The translations under genes and the position numbers were made by a program. From Planobacterium oryzisoli (GTDB taxonomy: Bacteria > Bacteroidota > Bacteroidia > Flavobacteriales > Weeksellaceae), in assembly GCF_015354315.1 (NCBI RefSeq), contig NZ_JADKYY010000005.1, positions 1 through 64,000 on the forward strand: DNA of 64,000 nt. The letters run 5' to 3'. This document shows, piece after piece, positions 44,541-53,165 of this stretch (position 1 is the first letter of the stretch; every line of letters starts with the position of its first letter). The notes under the pieces are model-generated. The model saw only the letters and a list, made by a program, of their open reading frames with translations, had not been told where the DNA came from and ran no database searches.

Positions 44541-45386
44541 TTACTTAGTTAAGAAATCTTCCACCTGGCTCCAGAGCGTTTTATTGTAACTTCGGAAGTA
44601 GTTGATATGGCCAATTTCTCCCTGAGGACTGTCGGTTTTTTTAAGGAGCCGGAAGGTGGGAGAAAGATTCGGATAGGTTTCTTTTAATAGGCTACGGACC
44701 CCACGGTCCGTGAGCCAGCTGTCGTCCTGCGCTCTTAAGACCAATACCTCTTGGGAGAGATTCTCCGCGTAGGTCCTCTGCTCGGGTTCCATGAGTAGAT
44801 TCGTGGACTCCTTTTCCAGCACCAGGGTGCGCCAGTTGCGCGCCGAGCCTGCAGGAAGGCTTTCTCCAAGACCAAAACGGTGGGCAGGAAAATAACCCAA
44901 AAGCCTCGTAGTAAGGGGCTGCACTACACCAAATCCTAGATATCCCATCAGCCTTGTACGCAGGTTTAAGTTGCCCACAAAGGCTTTCTGTGTCCCCACA
45001 AATACCATGCGGCTAAATTCCCTTGCATGGGGGTTCATACCAATAATTAGGGCCCCAACCGAGTGGCCTACCACGTGCATGGGTAGGTCGTGCTCTAGAG
45101 CGCGAATGTATTTAGTTACTGCTACGAAATCTTTTGTTCCCCAGTCTTTCATCGAAGCCTCAAATCCCCGCATACGTTGGGGCTTGCTTTCCCCAATTCC
45201 ACGGTAGTCGTAGGTAAGGGTAGTAAATCCACAGTCTGCCATATACTGAGCGAAGGCAAAGTAAATCTGCTGGCGAACTCCGGTTGCGGAATTAATAATT
45301 AGGGTACCTTCCAAAGGTTCCAGCGCCTGAAAAAGGTAGGAAGAGAGCACATACCCATCTTCTGTGGTTATTTCAATTTTCTTCAA
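44541..45386 (-). CDS. Alpha/beta hydrolase
   Basis: This is a 281-residue hydrolase. The nucleophile elbow is VVGHSVGALIIG, the oxyanion region begins TLIINSATGVRQQIY, TYDYRGIGESKP is a typical early loop, VLRAQDDSWLTD holds the acid and the final histidine is in GEIGHINYFR. It is related to the YheT/'serine aminopeptidase S33' type of hydrolases; the substrate is unknown. No ATG exists at the start: TTG at 45386 (followed by KKIEITTEDGYV) is the only sensible initiation codon. A -7 box TAGTTTTG at 45417-45410 stands 24 bases before it. Confidence 0.83.
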   Translation of the reverse strand: MKKIEITTEDGYVLSSYLFQALEPLEGTLIINSATGVRQQIYFAFAQYMADCGFTTLTYDYRGIGESKPQRMRGFEASMKDWGTKDFVAVTKYIRALEHDLPMHVVGHSVGALIIGMNPHAREFSRMVFVGTQKAFVGNLNLRTRLMGYLGFGVVQPLTTRLLGYFPAHRFGLGESLPAGSARNWRTLVLEKESTNLLMEPEQRTYAENLSQEVLVLRAQDDSWLTDRGVRSLLKETYPNLSPTFRLLKKTDSPQGEIGHINYFRSYNKTLWSQVEDFLTK

Positions 45387-45459
45387 CGTGCTTTTAAATT
45401 TTACGTGTGCAAAACTACAAAGGCTTGGGCTAATTATACCTTTTTAGGAGACAAAAATA

Positions 45460-46368
45460 TTAGTCTTCTCCTTCTGCTTTCACCTCAAGGTCTCTTAGGT
45501 ACGGAAGGCCACTTTGTGAGCCCCGATTGATGGCTACTTTTAGGGAAACCTCATTTCCGAATTTCACGCAGTCTTTAATGGAATTTCCATGCGCATACGC
45601 CAGGGCAAAGCCGGAAGTAAAGGCATCGCCCATTCCCATCTTGTGCAGCATATCGCTATGGTCGTTTCTAAAGTATTTCATCTCATCCCCCGTAAAATAG
45701 GTAGTGGAATTCGTATCATCCCTTACGAAAAGTTTATTGGGGTACATGCGGGTAAGGCCTTCACTGCTGGGAAGTGAGAACACAGAAGAGAGTTCCGAGC
45801 TCTTGGCAACAATAAAACTCGCATACTCCACCACCTCCGGTGAAAGAGCCATTGCAGGCGCGGCATAGATTCCTACCTTCTTTCCAAGCTCCTTGCAGAT
45901 TCTAACGGTTCTCTCTACTACCTCCATGGGTACTTCCAGCTGCAAAAGCACCAAATCGGCAGCCTGAAGGATTTCCCTGGCCGCTTCGATATGCTCGGTT
46001 TTTAGATCGTAATTGGCGGCTGGCACTACCACAATAGCGTTCTTACCGTCCGCAGCGCTCACGTAGGCGCTTCCCGTCGCATGATCGGGGCTCACGTGCA
46101 CGTGGGTGGTATCCACGCCCTCGCGCTTTAAGCTCTCCAGAACCTCTTTGCCTTGACGATCGCTACCAACCGAGCCAATGAGATAGACCTGCGCGCCGAG
46201 GCGCGCTGTTCCTACGGCCTGATTCGCGCCTTTGCCTCCGAAGAACTGCTCACTTTTAAGGGCCATTACGGTTTCCCCTGGGCCCGGATGGTGCTGGGTA
46301 TTTAAAACGAGATCCACCGAGCAGCTGCCTACAACAACAATGGTCGGACTAAAAGAAGATATATGCAT
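45460..46368 (-). CDS. PfkB family kinase, ribokinase-like
   Basis: This is a 302-residue sugar kinase. The N-terminal VVGSCSVDLVLNTQHHPGPGETV is followed by GGKGANQAVGTARLGAQV, the ribokinase signature. The catalytic aspartate and anion hole are in KMGMGDAFTSGFALAYAHG near residue 250. The two-glycine GGKGANQA motif favours ribokinase over other PfkB kinases. No ribose transport or other catabolic genes are next to it. The DUF4241 gene lies 43 bases upstream on the same strand. Confidence 0.87.
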   Translation of the reverse strand: MHISSFSPTIVVVGSCSVDLVLNTQHHPGPGETVMALKSEQFFGGKGANQAVGTARLGAQVYLIGSVGSDRQGKEVLESLKREGVDTTHVHVSPDHATGSAYVSAADGKNAIVVVPAANYDLKTEHIEAAREILQAADLVLLQLEVPMEVVERTVRICKELGKKVGIYAAPAMALSPEVVEYASFIVAKSSELSSVFSLPSSEGLTRMYPNKLFVRDDTNSTTYFTGDEMKYFRNDHSDMLHKMGMGDAFTSGFALAYAHGNSIKDCVKFGNEVSLKVAINRGSQSGLPYLRDLEVKAEGED

Positions 46369-46411
46369 AATGTGCGGGACGTATGTTTAGAATCGTTTAG
46401 CTCAAAGAGCC

Positions 46412-47050
46412 TTAAGATCCGATTTCAATAAATTCACTGACTAATTTAACGGGCTGACCCGAGGCATCAAATCCAATATAACTGCCGTAAAATCCTTCCC
46501 CGTATCCTGCTTCGAATGCAAAGATAGACCCTGCTTCCTGCTCCTGAGGTTTAAGAAACGCGTACTGGTCGATGGCGCCCTTCTGATCAAAGAACTCACC
46601 GTGGAAAAACTCTTCGTAAATTCCCATGAAATCGTCTCCTTTGCGCTCGAAAAGGGTCTGCTCCAGTCTAAAGAGTCCGTTCTGCGTAGCAGCGTCCATA
46701 AAACAGCCCATTCCACTCTCTACCGGGTAGCCAAAGATTTCTTCCTCCGAGAGATCGGATAGGTTCTGCCCCTCAGTAAGGGCCATCTCCCAGGTGGTAA
46801 CTTTCTCGGAAGAAAAACGAATCTCTACATAGGCCACGCAATTACTTTCCTTCTCCTTATGAAGCACTACCGGAAAGCTTCCGGAAGGAAAAAAGGGTGT
46901 AAATGGCGGCATATCGGTGGTGATTAATGGATCGCAGGCAACAATCCTTCCGGTGGGAAGCTCGATAGATCCCACATCGTAAGATTCTATCAGAGGATGT
47001 TCCACATCACTAGAGGAAAAAAGTTTCTGGATATTTTCTATATGGTGCAT
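46412..47050 (-). CDS. DUF4241 protein
   Basis: This 212-residue cytoplasmic protein matches the DUF4241 layout: ELPTGRIVACDPLITTD near residue 30, PSGSFPVVLH near residue 55, FGYPVESGMGCFMDAATQNG near residue 105, and FEAGYGEGFYGSYIGFD near the end. Acidic residues dominate. The function is not known; members often occur near toxin or immunity genes, but no such gene is next to this one. It is followed by the ribokinase-like gene. Confidence 0.85.
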   Translation of the reverse strand: MHHIENIQKLFSSSDVEHPLIESYDVGSIELPTGRIVACDPLITTDMPPFTPFFPSGSFPVVLHKEKESNCVAYVEIRFSSEKVTTWEMALTEGQNLSDLSEEEIFGYPVESGMGCFMDAATQNGLFRLEQTLFERKGDDFMGIYEEFFHGEFFDQKGAIDQYAFLKPQEQEAGSIFAFEAGYGEGFYGSYIGFDASGQPVKLVSEFIEIGS

Positions 47051-47270
47051 GCCTTTTAATAATATTAGTAAAGTAAAGATACTTCAATTTACACTCCATT
47101 GCAAGTCATCTATTTACTCCTCTACCGGTAAGACCCCTGCCTATTAAGAAAGTCCTTGAGCCCATCCACTCTAAATGAAACTTTCAAACCATTCTTTTTT
47201 ATCTCTGGATTTTAACTCTTTTTTAGCAACTAGTAATTTGAATACATAAAAAAACCTTCTGACTAATACC

Positions 47271-48317
47271 TTGGAGGAGCTTCGCGCGCTTTATTCAAGT
47301 GGAGATAAAAGCAAGTGGCCTAAGCCCCACCTCTTTGATGAGGCCAAGGAAAATTTTCAAGACATTGGGGTTCTTCCTAAATTCTCTTTTCCAAAAGACA
47401 ACCCGTATTCCAAAGAAAAAGAAGAACTAGGAAAGAGGCTCTTCTATGATCCGAGGCTATCGGGTTCGGGACAAATCTCCTGCGCCAGCTGCCACGATCC
47501 CGAGCTACATTGGGCGGACTCAAGGCGCGTAGCCTACGGACACGACCGCCAGCTGGGCACGCGAAATACGCCCGGCCTTATAAACATCGCATACGCTACG
47601 GCACTTTTCTGGGACGGAAGGGCAGAGGATTTGGAGACCCAGGTCAAGAGCCCTATTGAAAACCCGGTGGAGATGCACCTCCACTCCCGCATTGCTACCA
47701 AACGCATAAAGAGGATTAAAGGGTACAGAGAGCATTTTGAAGCGGCTTTTGGAGATGCAAAGATTACGCAGGAGCGCATTGCCCAGGTGATAGCTACCTT
47801 TGAAAGGACCATTAGAAGTCCTAAAACCCGATTTGACAAATTCATTGAGGGAGACAGCAGTCAGCTCACCGACTCGGAACTAAATGGAATGCACCTCTTC
47901 CGGACTAAAGCAAACTGTATCAACTGCCACAACACGCCTTACTTTTCGGATCAGAAATTCCATAATCTTGGGCTCACCTACTTAAAGAGGGACCAATACG
48001 AGGATCTGGGCCTCTACGGAGTCTCCAAAAATCCTGAAGATATCGGAAAGTTCAAGACGGCGCCGCTTCGGGAAGTATCTAAGACGGCGCCCTACATGCA
48101 CAATGGGCTGTTTCCGCACTTAAGAGGCGTACTAAATATGTACAATGCGGGCATGCCGAATGAAAAAATAAAACCGGGCACCGCGTATGGACCTAAAAAA
48201 TCACAGATGCTAAAGAAGCTGGACCTTTCCGAGTCTGAGCTTCAGGATCTGGAAAATTTCCTTGAGGCCCTTCATTCTACACAGTATAAAATGCGTGCGC
48301 CAGACCTACCAAAATAA
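47271..48317 (+). CDS. Di-haem cytochrome c peroxidase/MauG family, no signal peptide
   Basis: This protein has two haem c motifs, ISCASCHDPELHW and ANCINCHNTPYFSD, in the order of bacterial cytochrome c peroxidases, with conserved LFYDPRLSGSG, RNTPGLINIAYATALFWDGR and the late KTAPYMHNGLFPHLRGVL. About 348 residues would be close to the mature enzyme. Haem c attachment needs export, yet no signal peptide is encoded. The frame has no ATG: an in-frame TAA stands at 47247-47249, and TTG at 47271 or CTG at 47259 is the first possible start. The 5' end may be damaged, so activity is doubtful. Confidence 0.8.
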   Translation: MEELRALYSSGDKSKWPKPHLFDEAKENFQDIGVLPKFSFPKDNPYSKEKEELGKRLFYDPRLSGSGQISCASCHDPELHWADSRRVAYGHDRQLGTRNTPGLINIAYATALFWDGRAEDLETQVKSPIENPVEMHLHSRIATKRIKRIKGYREHFEAAFGDAKITQERIAQVIATFERTIRSPKTRFDKFIEGDSSQLTDSELNGMHLFRTKANCINCHNTPYFSDQKFHNLGLTYLKRDQYEDLGLYGVSKNPEDIGKFKTAPLREVSKTAPYMHNGLFPHLRGVLNMYNAGMPNEKIKPGTAYGPKKSQMLKKLDLSESELQDLENFLEALHSTQYKMRAPDLPK

Positions 48318-48379
48318 CATTAGTTAAAGGATGGAGGACTATGCATAATTACATTTCAATAGAAAAGAATAAATATTTT

Positions 48380-48420
48380 GTAAATATTTTTACATCGGCA
48401 TAATATTTACTATAACTTTG
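48380..48420 (+). promoter_or_regulatory. Inverted repeat and -7 box of AT-rich island
   Basis: GTAAATATT (48380-48388) and AATATTTAC (48402-48410) are perfect inverted repeats 13 bases apart, directly before TAACTTTG (48413-48420), a match to the Bacteroidota -7 box. A repressor bound here would block transcription of the two ORFs that follow. Confidence 0.5.
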
Positions 48421-48436
48421 CATTAAATATAGCATT

Positions 48437-48583
48437 ATGAAATCACGAACTTTAACTAAAGGGGAACGGCAAAATTGGAAACCCCTAAAAAGTATTAGAG
48501 CAACTAAAATTTCGGCTCGAAATATTAAAGGAGAAAAAGTGAATATTTCCAGCTCTGTAACTAAAAATCTGGTTATATCATAA
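48437..48583 (+). CDS. Small basic ORF of AT-rich island
   Basis: This ORF encodes 48 residues with many lysines and arginines (SRTLTKGERQNWKPLKS, then ISARNIKGEKVN) and no signal peptide. It lies 17 bases after a -7-like box and 20 bases before the 185-residue ORF, in a stretch much more AT-rich than its flanks. Small size, basic charge and position are what one sees for an antitoxin or small regulator, but no family is recognised. Confidence 0.5.
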   Translation: MKSRTLTKGERQNWKPLKSIRATKISARNIKGEKVNISSSVTKNLVIS

Positions 48584-48603
48584 TTAATCTCTGTAGAAGA
48601 GAT

Positions 48604-49161
48604 ATGTATAATATAAAATTTATTCAAAAAGATAGATGTAACGATGGTTCAGACCATCGTTTTTCTTATATATACAAGTTTTTCTGTATAGAATCTAAAT
48701 TGCATTATATTATCCGAGCTGAATACCATATTGAGGATGTTTTTGCCATAAAGTTCTACTGTAAAAAGGACAGAAAAAGTCCTTTTAAATACAATAAGAT
48801 CCTAAATAAGCACACGTACGGCACAGTAATTAAAATTTTTCACACATGTCTGTCCTTAGTTCCAATACTTTTAAAAAAGCATCCTAAGAGTAATTTTGCA
48901 ATTTACTCAGCACGAAGTGTAGATTTAAAAAATCCGAAAAGATTAACGGAGGATATATTAATAAATCAAAGGTTCCGAATTTACACTCCTTTTATACAAC
49001 AAAGAATCGGAAGTGAGACTTTTACCCATTTTAAATATGATGCGATAAGTTCCTATCTTTTAGTTAATAATCAGGTTGGAAATGTTGATATAAAAGAGAA
49101 CCAAATAAAAACGATGTTTGAGAGAACTTACCAAAGTCTCCCTGACATTAGTGGAATTTAA
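48604..49161 (+). CDS. Unrecognised protein of AT-rich island
   Basis: This is a 185-residue basic protein without signal peptide or clear membrane helix. It begins with short beta-like segments (YIYKFFCIESKLHYIIRAEY, FAIKFYCKK). A helical middle follows (KIFHTCLSLVPILLKKHP), and it ends with NQRFRIYTPFIQQRIGSETF and TMFERTYQSLPDIS. I do not recognise the family. Codon use is very AT-rich, unlike the peroxidase and valS genes beside it, which suggests horizontal gain. With the 48-residue ORF before it and the operator-like repeat it forms a compact two-gene unit. Confidence 0.6.
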   Translation: MYNIKFIQKDRCNDGSDHRFSYIYKFFCIESKLHYIIRAEYHIEDVFAIKFYCKKDRKSPFKYNKILNKHTYGTVIKIFHTCLSLVPILLKKHPKSNFAIYSARSVDLKNPKRLTEDILINQRFRIYTPFIQQRIGSETFTHFKYDAISSYLLVNNQVGNVDIKENQIKTMFERTYQSLPDISGI

Positions 49162-49312
49162 TTTACCCTATATAACCACCCATAGCCTGCACAAAAAACT
49201 CTTTGTTCCAATTAAAAGAATAAAAGAAAGTTTTTGCTTTTCCTCTTGATGAAGTAAAGTTCCAAGATTGTATTAGACTTATTATCACAATTTTAATTCA
49301 ATTAGAAAAACT

Positions 49313-51931
49313 CTATAGTGTATTGAGCTTTTCCTCTAAAAGTGCTATCTTTTCCAGCGCATCGCTTTTTTTCTTGCGCTCCATTTCTACTACTTTCTCT
49401 GGTGCCGAGGCTACGAACTTTTCATTGCCTAGTTTCTTTTCCACTCCTACCAAAAATCCTTTTAAATACTTAATCTCCTCTAAGGTTTTCTCCTTCTCTG
49501 CTTCCAGGTCCAGGGATTCACTTAAGGGAACCGCTACTTCAATGGGACCCACCAGGAACGTAAAGCACGGCTTGTCGGTCTTCTCCTTGTAATGGATGGT
49601 AGAGACTCCGCCCAGTTTCTGGATAATCTCTGGATTGGAAAGTTTCTCAGCACTGGTATAAATCTCTACCTGCTCCCTAGGGGATATTCCTTTACTTTGG
49701 CGGTAGTTTCTGATTCCTGAGATTACCTCCTGCGTTTCCTTGAAGTCCTGTACAAGCCCCGCCGGAATTTCTTTAGGCTCCGGCTGCTGGGTGATAATAA
49801 GAGCCTCCTGTTTTGTTCTTGGAGCCATGTCTTGCCATAGAGCCTCAGAGAGAAACGGCATGAAAGGGTGCAGAAGTTTCAAAAGGTCCTCAAATAAGGC
49901 AAGAGCACGCTGCTGTACCTGAAGAGAAATCTTCTCTCCGTACGGAGGCTTAATAATCTCCAGATACCACGAACAGTAATCGTCCCATATCATTTTATAC
50001 ACCAGATGCAAGGCATCCGAAATCCGGAACTTGGAGAACTGGTCTTCCACATCCACAAGCGCCGAGGAAATCTGCGCCTCCATCCATTCGCTTGCACTAT
50101 CATCCGCTATAGAAGGTCTTTTTTCTTCCGTAGTTTCCCACATCTGAAGTAGTCGGTAGGCATTGTAAATCTTCGTGGCAAAATTCCGTCCCTGAACCAT
50201 CAGTTCTTCATCAAAAAGAAGGTCGTTTCCGGCTGCAGAACTAAGCAAAATTCCCACACGTACGCTGTCTGCTCCGTAGGAATCAATAAGTTCCAGAGGG
50301 TCTGGGGAATTTCCCAGACTCTTACTCATTTTCCGGCGCTGCTTATCGCGTACGATCCCCGTAAAATACACGTTATTAAACGGTACCTCTCCCCGGAACT
50401 CCTGCCCTGCCATAATCATGCGGGCCACCCAGAAAAAGATGATGTCGGGTCCGGTGACAAGATCCGAGGTCGGATAGTAGTAGTTGATATCTTTATTTTC
50501 TTGCTCCAGTAGGCCGTCAAAGACCGAAATAGGCCAAAGCCAGGAAGAGAACCAGGTATCTAGTGCATCCTCGTCTTGTCTTAAATCCTCAAGGCCTAGA
50601 GAGGGGTTGGAAGCCTTTACTCGGGCCAGTTCTAATGCCGACTCTTTATCCTCTGCTACGACAAAGTCGTTTTCACCTTCTCCATAATAGTAGGCCGGAA
50701 TCTGCTGACCCCACCAAAGCTGACGCGAGATGTTCCAATCGCGGATGTTCTCCATCCAGTGGCGGTAGGTATTTTTGAATTTCTCAGGATAGAATTTCAC
50801 CTCATCCTCTTCCACGACGCGAAGCGCTTCTTTAGCAAACTCCTGCATCTTTAAAAACCACTGTACCGAAACTTTCGGCTCAATGACCGCTCCAGTGCGC
50901 TCCGAAGTGCCCACTTTATTTACGTAGTCCTCGCTCTTTAAAAGCAGTCCTTTCTCTTCAAGCTCCTTGCCAATAGCCTTTCGTACCTCAAAGCGGTTTC
51001 TACCCTTATAATGGAGTCCGTGGTGGGTTAAATTACCGTCCTCGTCCAGACTGTCAATAATCTCCAGACCATGCTTCTGGCCTATCTCGTAGTCGTTTAT
51101 ATCGTGCGCCGGGGTGATTTTAAGCGCTCCGGTTCCAAACTCCTGGTCTACGTACTCGTCCTGAATTACCGGTACCATTCTTCCCACGATAGGCACCTCC
51201 ACGCGCTTACCTTTAAGATGCGTGTAGCGCTCATCATGTGGATTCACGCATACGGCCGTATCTCCAAAAATGGTCTCAGGCCGGGTGGTCGCCACAGAAA
51301 GATATTCTTCCGTTCCTTCGATTTTGTATTTCAGAAAATAGAGCTTTCCGTTTTGCTCCTTGTAAATCACTTCTTCATCCGAGATGTTGGTGCGCGCCTC
51401 GGGATCCCAATTGACCATGCGGTAGCCCCGATAGATAAGACCTTTGTTGTACAGGTCTATAAAGGATTTAATTACTTGTTTAGAAAGCTTCTCCTCCATC
51501 GTAAAACGCGTACGGTCCCAGTCGCAGGAAGCTCCCAGTTTCTGGAGCTGCTTTAGGATGGTTCCTCCATAGGTATTAGTCCAGTCCCAGGCATGCCTTA
51601 AGAACTCCTCACGTGAGATGTCTTTCTTATCCACTCCCTCGCTTTTTAGCTTGGCGACTACCTTGGCCTCCGTGGCAATAGAAGCGTGGTCGGTACCCGG
51701 TACCCAGCAGGCATTGAATCCCCGCATACGGGCCCTGCGTACCAAAACGTCTTGAATGGTGTTATTGAGCATATGTCCCATGTGCAGGATCCCGGTGACG
51801 TTCGGAGGTGGGATTACCACTGTGTAGGGTGGTCGAGAATCCGGCTCGGAATGGAAATAGCGATTTTCCATCCAGTAGCTGTACCATTTTTCTTCCGTCT
51901 CTTTCGGGTTGTATTTTTCTGAAATCTGCAT
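49313..51931 (-). CDS. valS: Valyl-tRNA synthetase
   Basis: This is a class I aminoacyl-tRNA synthetase of 872 residues. The HIGH motif is HMGH in PPNVTGILHMGHMLNN, and KMSKS is in RRKMSKSLGNSPDP. The CP1 editing domain has GDTAVCVNPHDERY. The tryptophan-rich DTWFSSWLWPISVFDG and a C-terminal coiled coil (LEAEKEKTLEEIKYLKGFL) fit ValRS. A possible -7 box TATTTTTG stands at 51966-51959. It is divergent from the DUF1573 gene. Confidence 0.97.
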   Translation of the reverse strand: MQISEKYNPKETEEKWYSYWMENRYFHSEPDSRPPYTVVIPPPNVTGILHMGHMLNNTIQDVLVRRARMRGFNACWVPGTDHASIATEAKVVAKLKSEGVDKKDISREEFLRHAWDWTNTYGGTILKQLQKLGASCDWDRTRFTMEEKLSKQVIKSFIDLYNKGLIYRGYRMVNWDPEARTNISDEEVIYKEQNGKLYFLKYKIEGTEEYLSVATTRPETIFGDTAVCVNPHDERYTHLKGKRVEVPIVGRMVPVIQDEYVDQEFGTGALKITPAHDINDYEIGQKHGLEIIDSLDEDGNLTHHGLHYKGRNRFEVRKAIGKELEEKGLLLKSEDYVNKVGTSERTGAVIEPKVSVQWFLKMQEFAKEALRVVEEDEVKFYPEKFKNTYRHWMENIRDWNISRQLWWGQQIPAYYYGEGENDFVVAEDKESALELARVKASNPSLGLEDLRQDEDALDTWFSSWLWPISVFDGLLEQENKDINYYYPTSDLVTGPDIIFFWVARMIMAGQEFRGEVPFNNVYFTGIVRDKQRRKMSKSLGNSPDPLELIDSYGADSVRVGILLSSAAGNDLLFDEELMVQGRNFATKIYNAYRLLQMWETTEEKRPSIADDSASEWMEAQISSALVDVEDQFSKFRISDALHLVYKMIWDDYCSWYLEIIKPPYGEKISLQVQQRALALFEDLLKLLHPFMPFLSEALWQDMAPRTKQEALIITQQPEPKEIPAGLVQDFKETQEVISGIRNYRQSKGISPREQVEIYTSAEKLSNPEIIQKLGGVSTIHYKEKTDKPCFTFLVGPIEVAVPLSESLDLEAEKEKTLEEIKYLKGFLVGVEKKLGNEKFVASAPEKVVEMERKKKSDALEKIALLEEKLNTL

Positions 51932-51958
51932 AGGGTCGTGTGCTTACTTAAATTCTTG

Positions 51959-51966
51959 CAAAAATA
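51959..51966 (-). promoter_or_regulatory. Possible -7 box for valS
   Basis: The minus strand reads TATTTTTG, about 27 bases before the valS ATG, and matches TAnnTTTG. The -33 TTG is not clear. Confidence 0.4.
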
Positions 51967-52005
51967 GCGAAAACAAAATGTAAATTTCCGTTCCACAATT
52001 ATTTT

Positions 52006-52013
52006 TAACTTTG
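52006..52013 (+). promoter_or_regulatory. Possible -7 box for DUF1573 gene
   Basis: TAACTTTG at this position matches TAnnTTTG, with the start of transcription expected near 52020, about 65 bases before the ATG at 52085. Confidence 0.45.
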
Positions 52014-52084
52014 CGCCCTACAAGAGCATCTAAAGTAAAACTAAACTTTAAGGTGCCACACTGAAATAAAAAAAAGAAATAACA

Positions 52085-52456
52085 ATGAAGAACCTTTTAA
52101 CTACCTTATTTGTTTTGGGCTCGGTAGCAATGCTCTCGGCTCAGACCATATCGTTTGATAAAACCACTATAGATTACGGTAAAGTCCCTTACGCAGGACC
52201 TTCTGAAAAAGTATTTACCGTTAGTAACCGCGGAGATAAACCACTTATAATTAGCAAAGTAGTGGCCTCTTGTGGGTGTACCACCCCTAAGTGGAGCCGC
52301 CAGCCCATTCTTCCTGGAAAAAGCGCAAAAATCACCGTGGGTTACGACACCACCATTGCAGGAGAATTTTTAAAGCTCATCGAAGTACATTCCAACGACC
52401 CAGTGCAGGGTCGCGCCGCACTCTACATTAAGGGGAAGATCGATCCGAAGAAATAA
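52085..52456 (+). CDS. DUF1573 secreted protein
   Basis: This 123-residue protein has a signal peptide (MKNLLTTLFVLGSVAMLSAQ). The DUF1573 Ig-like fold follows: FDKTTIDYGKVPYAGPSEKVF, split by FTVSNRGDKPLIISKVVASCGCTTPKWS, where CGCT is the family hallmark, and IEVHSNDPVQGRAALYIKG. Such proteins are very common in Bacteroidota and are probably periplasmic; their function is unknown. A single-domain form and a dedicated terminator suggest a stand-alone gene. Confidence 0.92.
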   Translation: MKNLLTTLFVLGSVAMLSAQTISFDKTTIDYGKVPYAGPSEKVFTVSNRGDKPLIISKVVASCGCTTPKWSRQPILPGKSAKITVGYDTTIAGEFLKLIEVHSNDPVQGRAALYIKGKIDPKK

Positions 52457-52476
52457 ATCATTTTCAAATTAATTTC

Positions 52477-52511
52477 AACTGCAGGACTTTTAGTCTCGCA
52501 GTTTTTTTTTT
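52477..52511 (+). terminator. Terminator of DUF1573 gene
   Basis: AACTGC pairs with GCAGTT at the base and GAC with GTC near the loop TTTTA, followed by a run of ten T. It lies 20 bases after the stop codon. Confidence 0.8.
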
Positions 52512-52600
52512 GCGGTGCCTTATTCCAAATGCTGCCTTTTGAAGTTAGAAGGGCTTATTATTAAATCTTAAAAAACTATTAAGTAGGAAAAGTTTTGCAT

Positions 52601-52616
52601 TATATTTGTATATACA
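52601..52616 (+). promoter_or_regulatory. Promoter box and palindrome of toxin-antitoxin pair
   Basis: TATATTTG (52601-52608) matches the -7 box and overlaps the palindrome TGTATATACA (52607-52616). The antitoxin ATG is at 52628. Binding of the antitoxin complex here would give the usual autoregulation. Confidence 0.5.
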
Positions 52617-52627
52617 TTGATACTATT

Positions 52628-52885
52628 ATGAATACAACTGATACTACTAAAAAGGCTACGTCGCTACGAATAAATTCTCGATTGTACGCACAAATAGAAA
52701 AACTGGCAAAACAAAACAACCGAAGCATCAATAATTATATTGAGACACTTCTTTTTGATGCGGTAGGATATCATCAGCCTAACGTCCTTACGACAAAAGC
52801 AATAAATGAAGTCGAAGAAGATAATAAATCATTGAAAAGGTATTCAGATGTTAACGAACTTTTTCAAGATTTAGAGAATGAGTAA
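52628..52885 (+). CDS. Antitoxin of YafQ-type pair, ribbon-helix-helix
   Basis: This is an 85-residue protein. Its first half (KKATSLRINSRLYAQIEKLA, then NNRSINNYIETLLFDAV) is a ribbon-helix-helix DNA-binding domain. Its acidic second half ends in LKRYSDVNELFQDLENE and should wrap the toxin. The frame is open from an upstream ATG (52595), but that would place the promoter box inside the gene, so the ATG at 52628 is chosen. The toxin gene overlaps the stop codon by 8 bases, typical of coupled pairs. Confidence 0.85.
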   Translation: MNTTDTTKKATSLRINSRLYAQIEKLAKQNNRSINNYIETLLFDAVGYHQPNVLTTKAINEVEEDNKSLKRYSDVNELFQDLENE

Positions 52886-53165
52886 ATACCTGTTAGTACC
52901 GACTTCTCAATTTAAGAAAGATGTAAAAAAGTTTCTTAAGCAACCCAAAGAAAGGGCTGACATCCAATCGGTGATTTCTATTTTAGCGGAGAAAGGTCAT
53001 TCAGGACTTTCAAAAAAATTGGTCCCCCACAAATTAAAAGGAAATTACAAAGGATATTGGGAATGCCACATCAGACCCGATATGCTACTTATTTGGAAGC
53101 AAATTGAAGAACCTGAGAAAGAAATTTTTTTAACGCGCATAGGAAGTCATTCGGATTTATTTTAG
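52878..53165 (+). CDS. yafQ: YafQ family mRNA interferase toxin
   Basis: This is a 95-residue RelE-superfamily toxin. The catalytic residues known from E. coli YafQ are all present: H51 in PHKLKGNYKGYWE, H64 and D68 in ECHIRPDML, H91 and F95 in RIGSHSDLF. Such toxins cut ribosome-bound mRNA when the antitoxin is lost. The pair sits in a more AT-rich patch between housekeeping genes, consistent with mobile origin. No transposase or attachment site is seen. The 282 bases after it contain nothing recognisable. Confidence 0.93.
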   Translation: MSKYLLVPTSQFKKDVKKFLKQPKERADIQSVISILAEKGHSGLSKKLVPHKLKGNYKGYWECHIRPDMLLIWKQIEEPEKEIFLTRIGSHSDLF

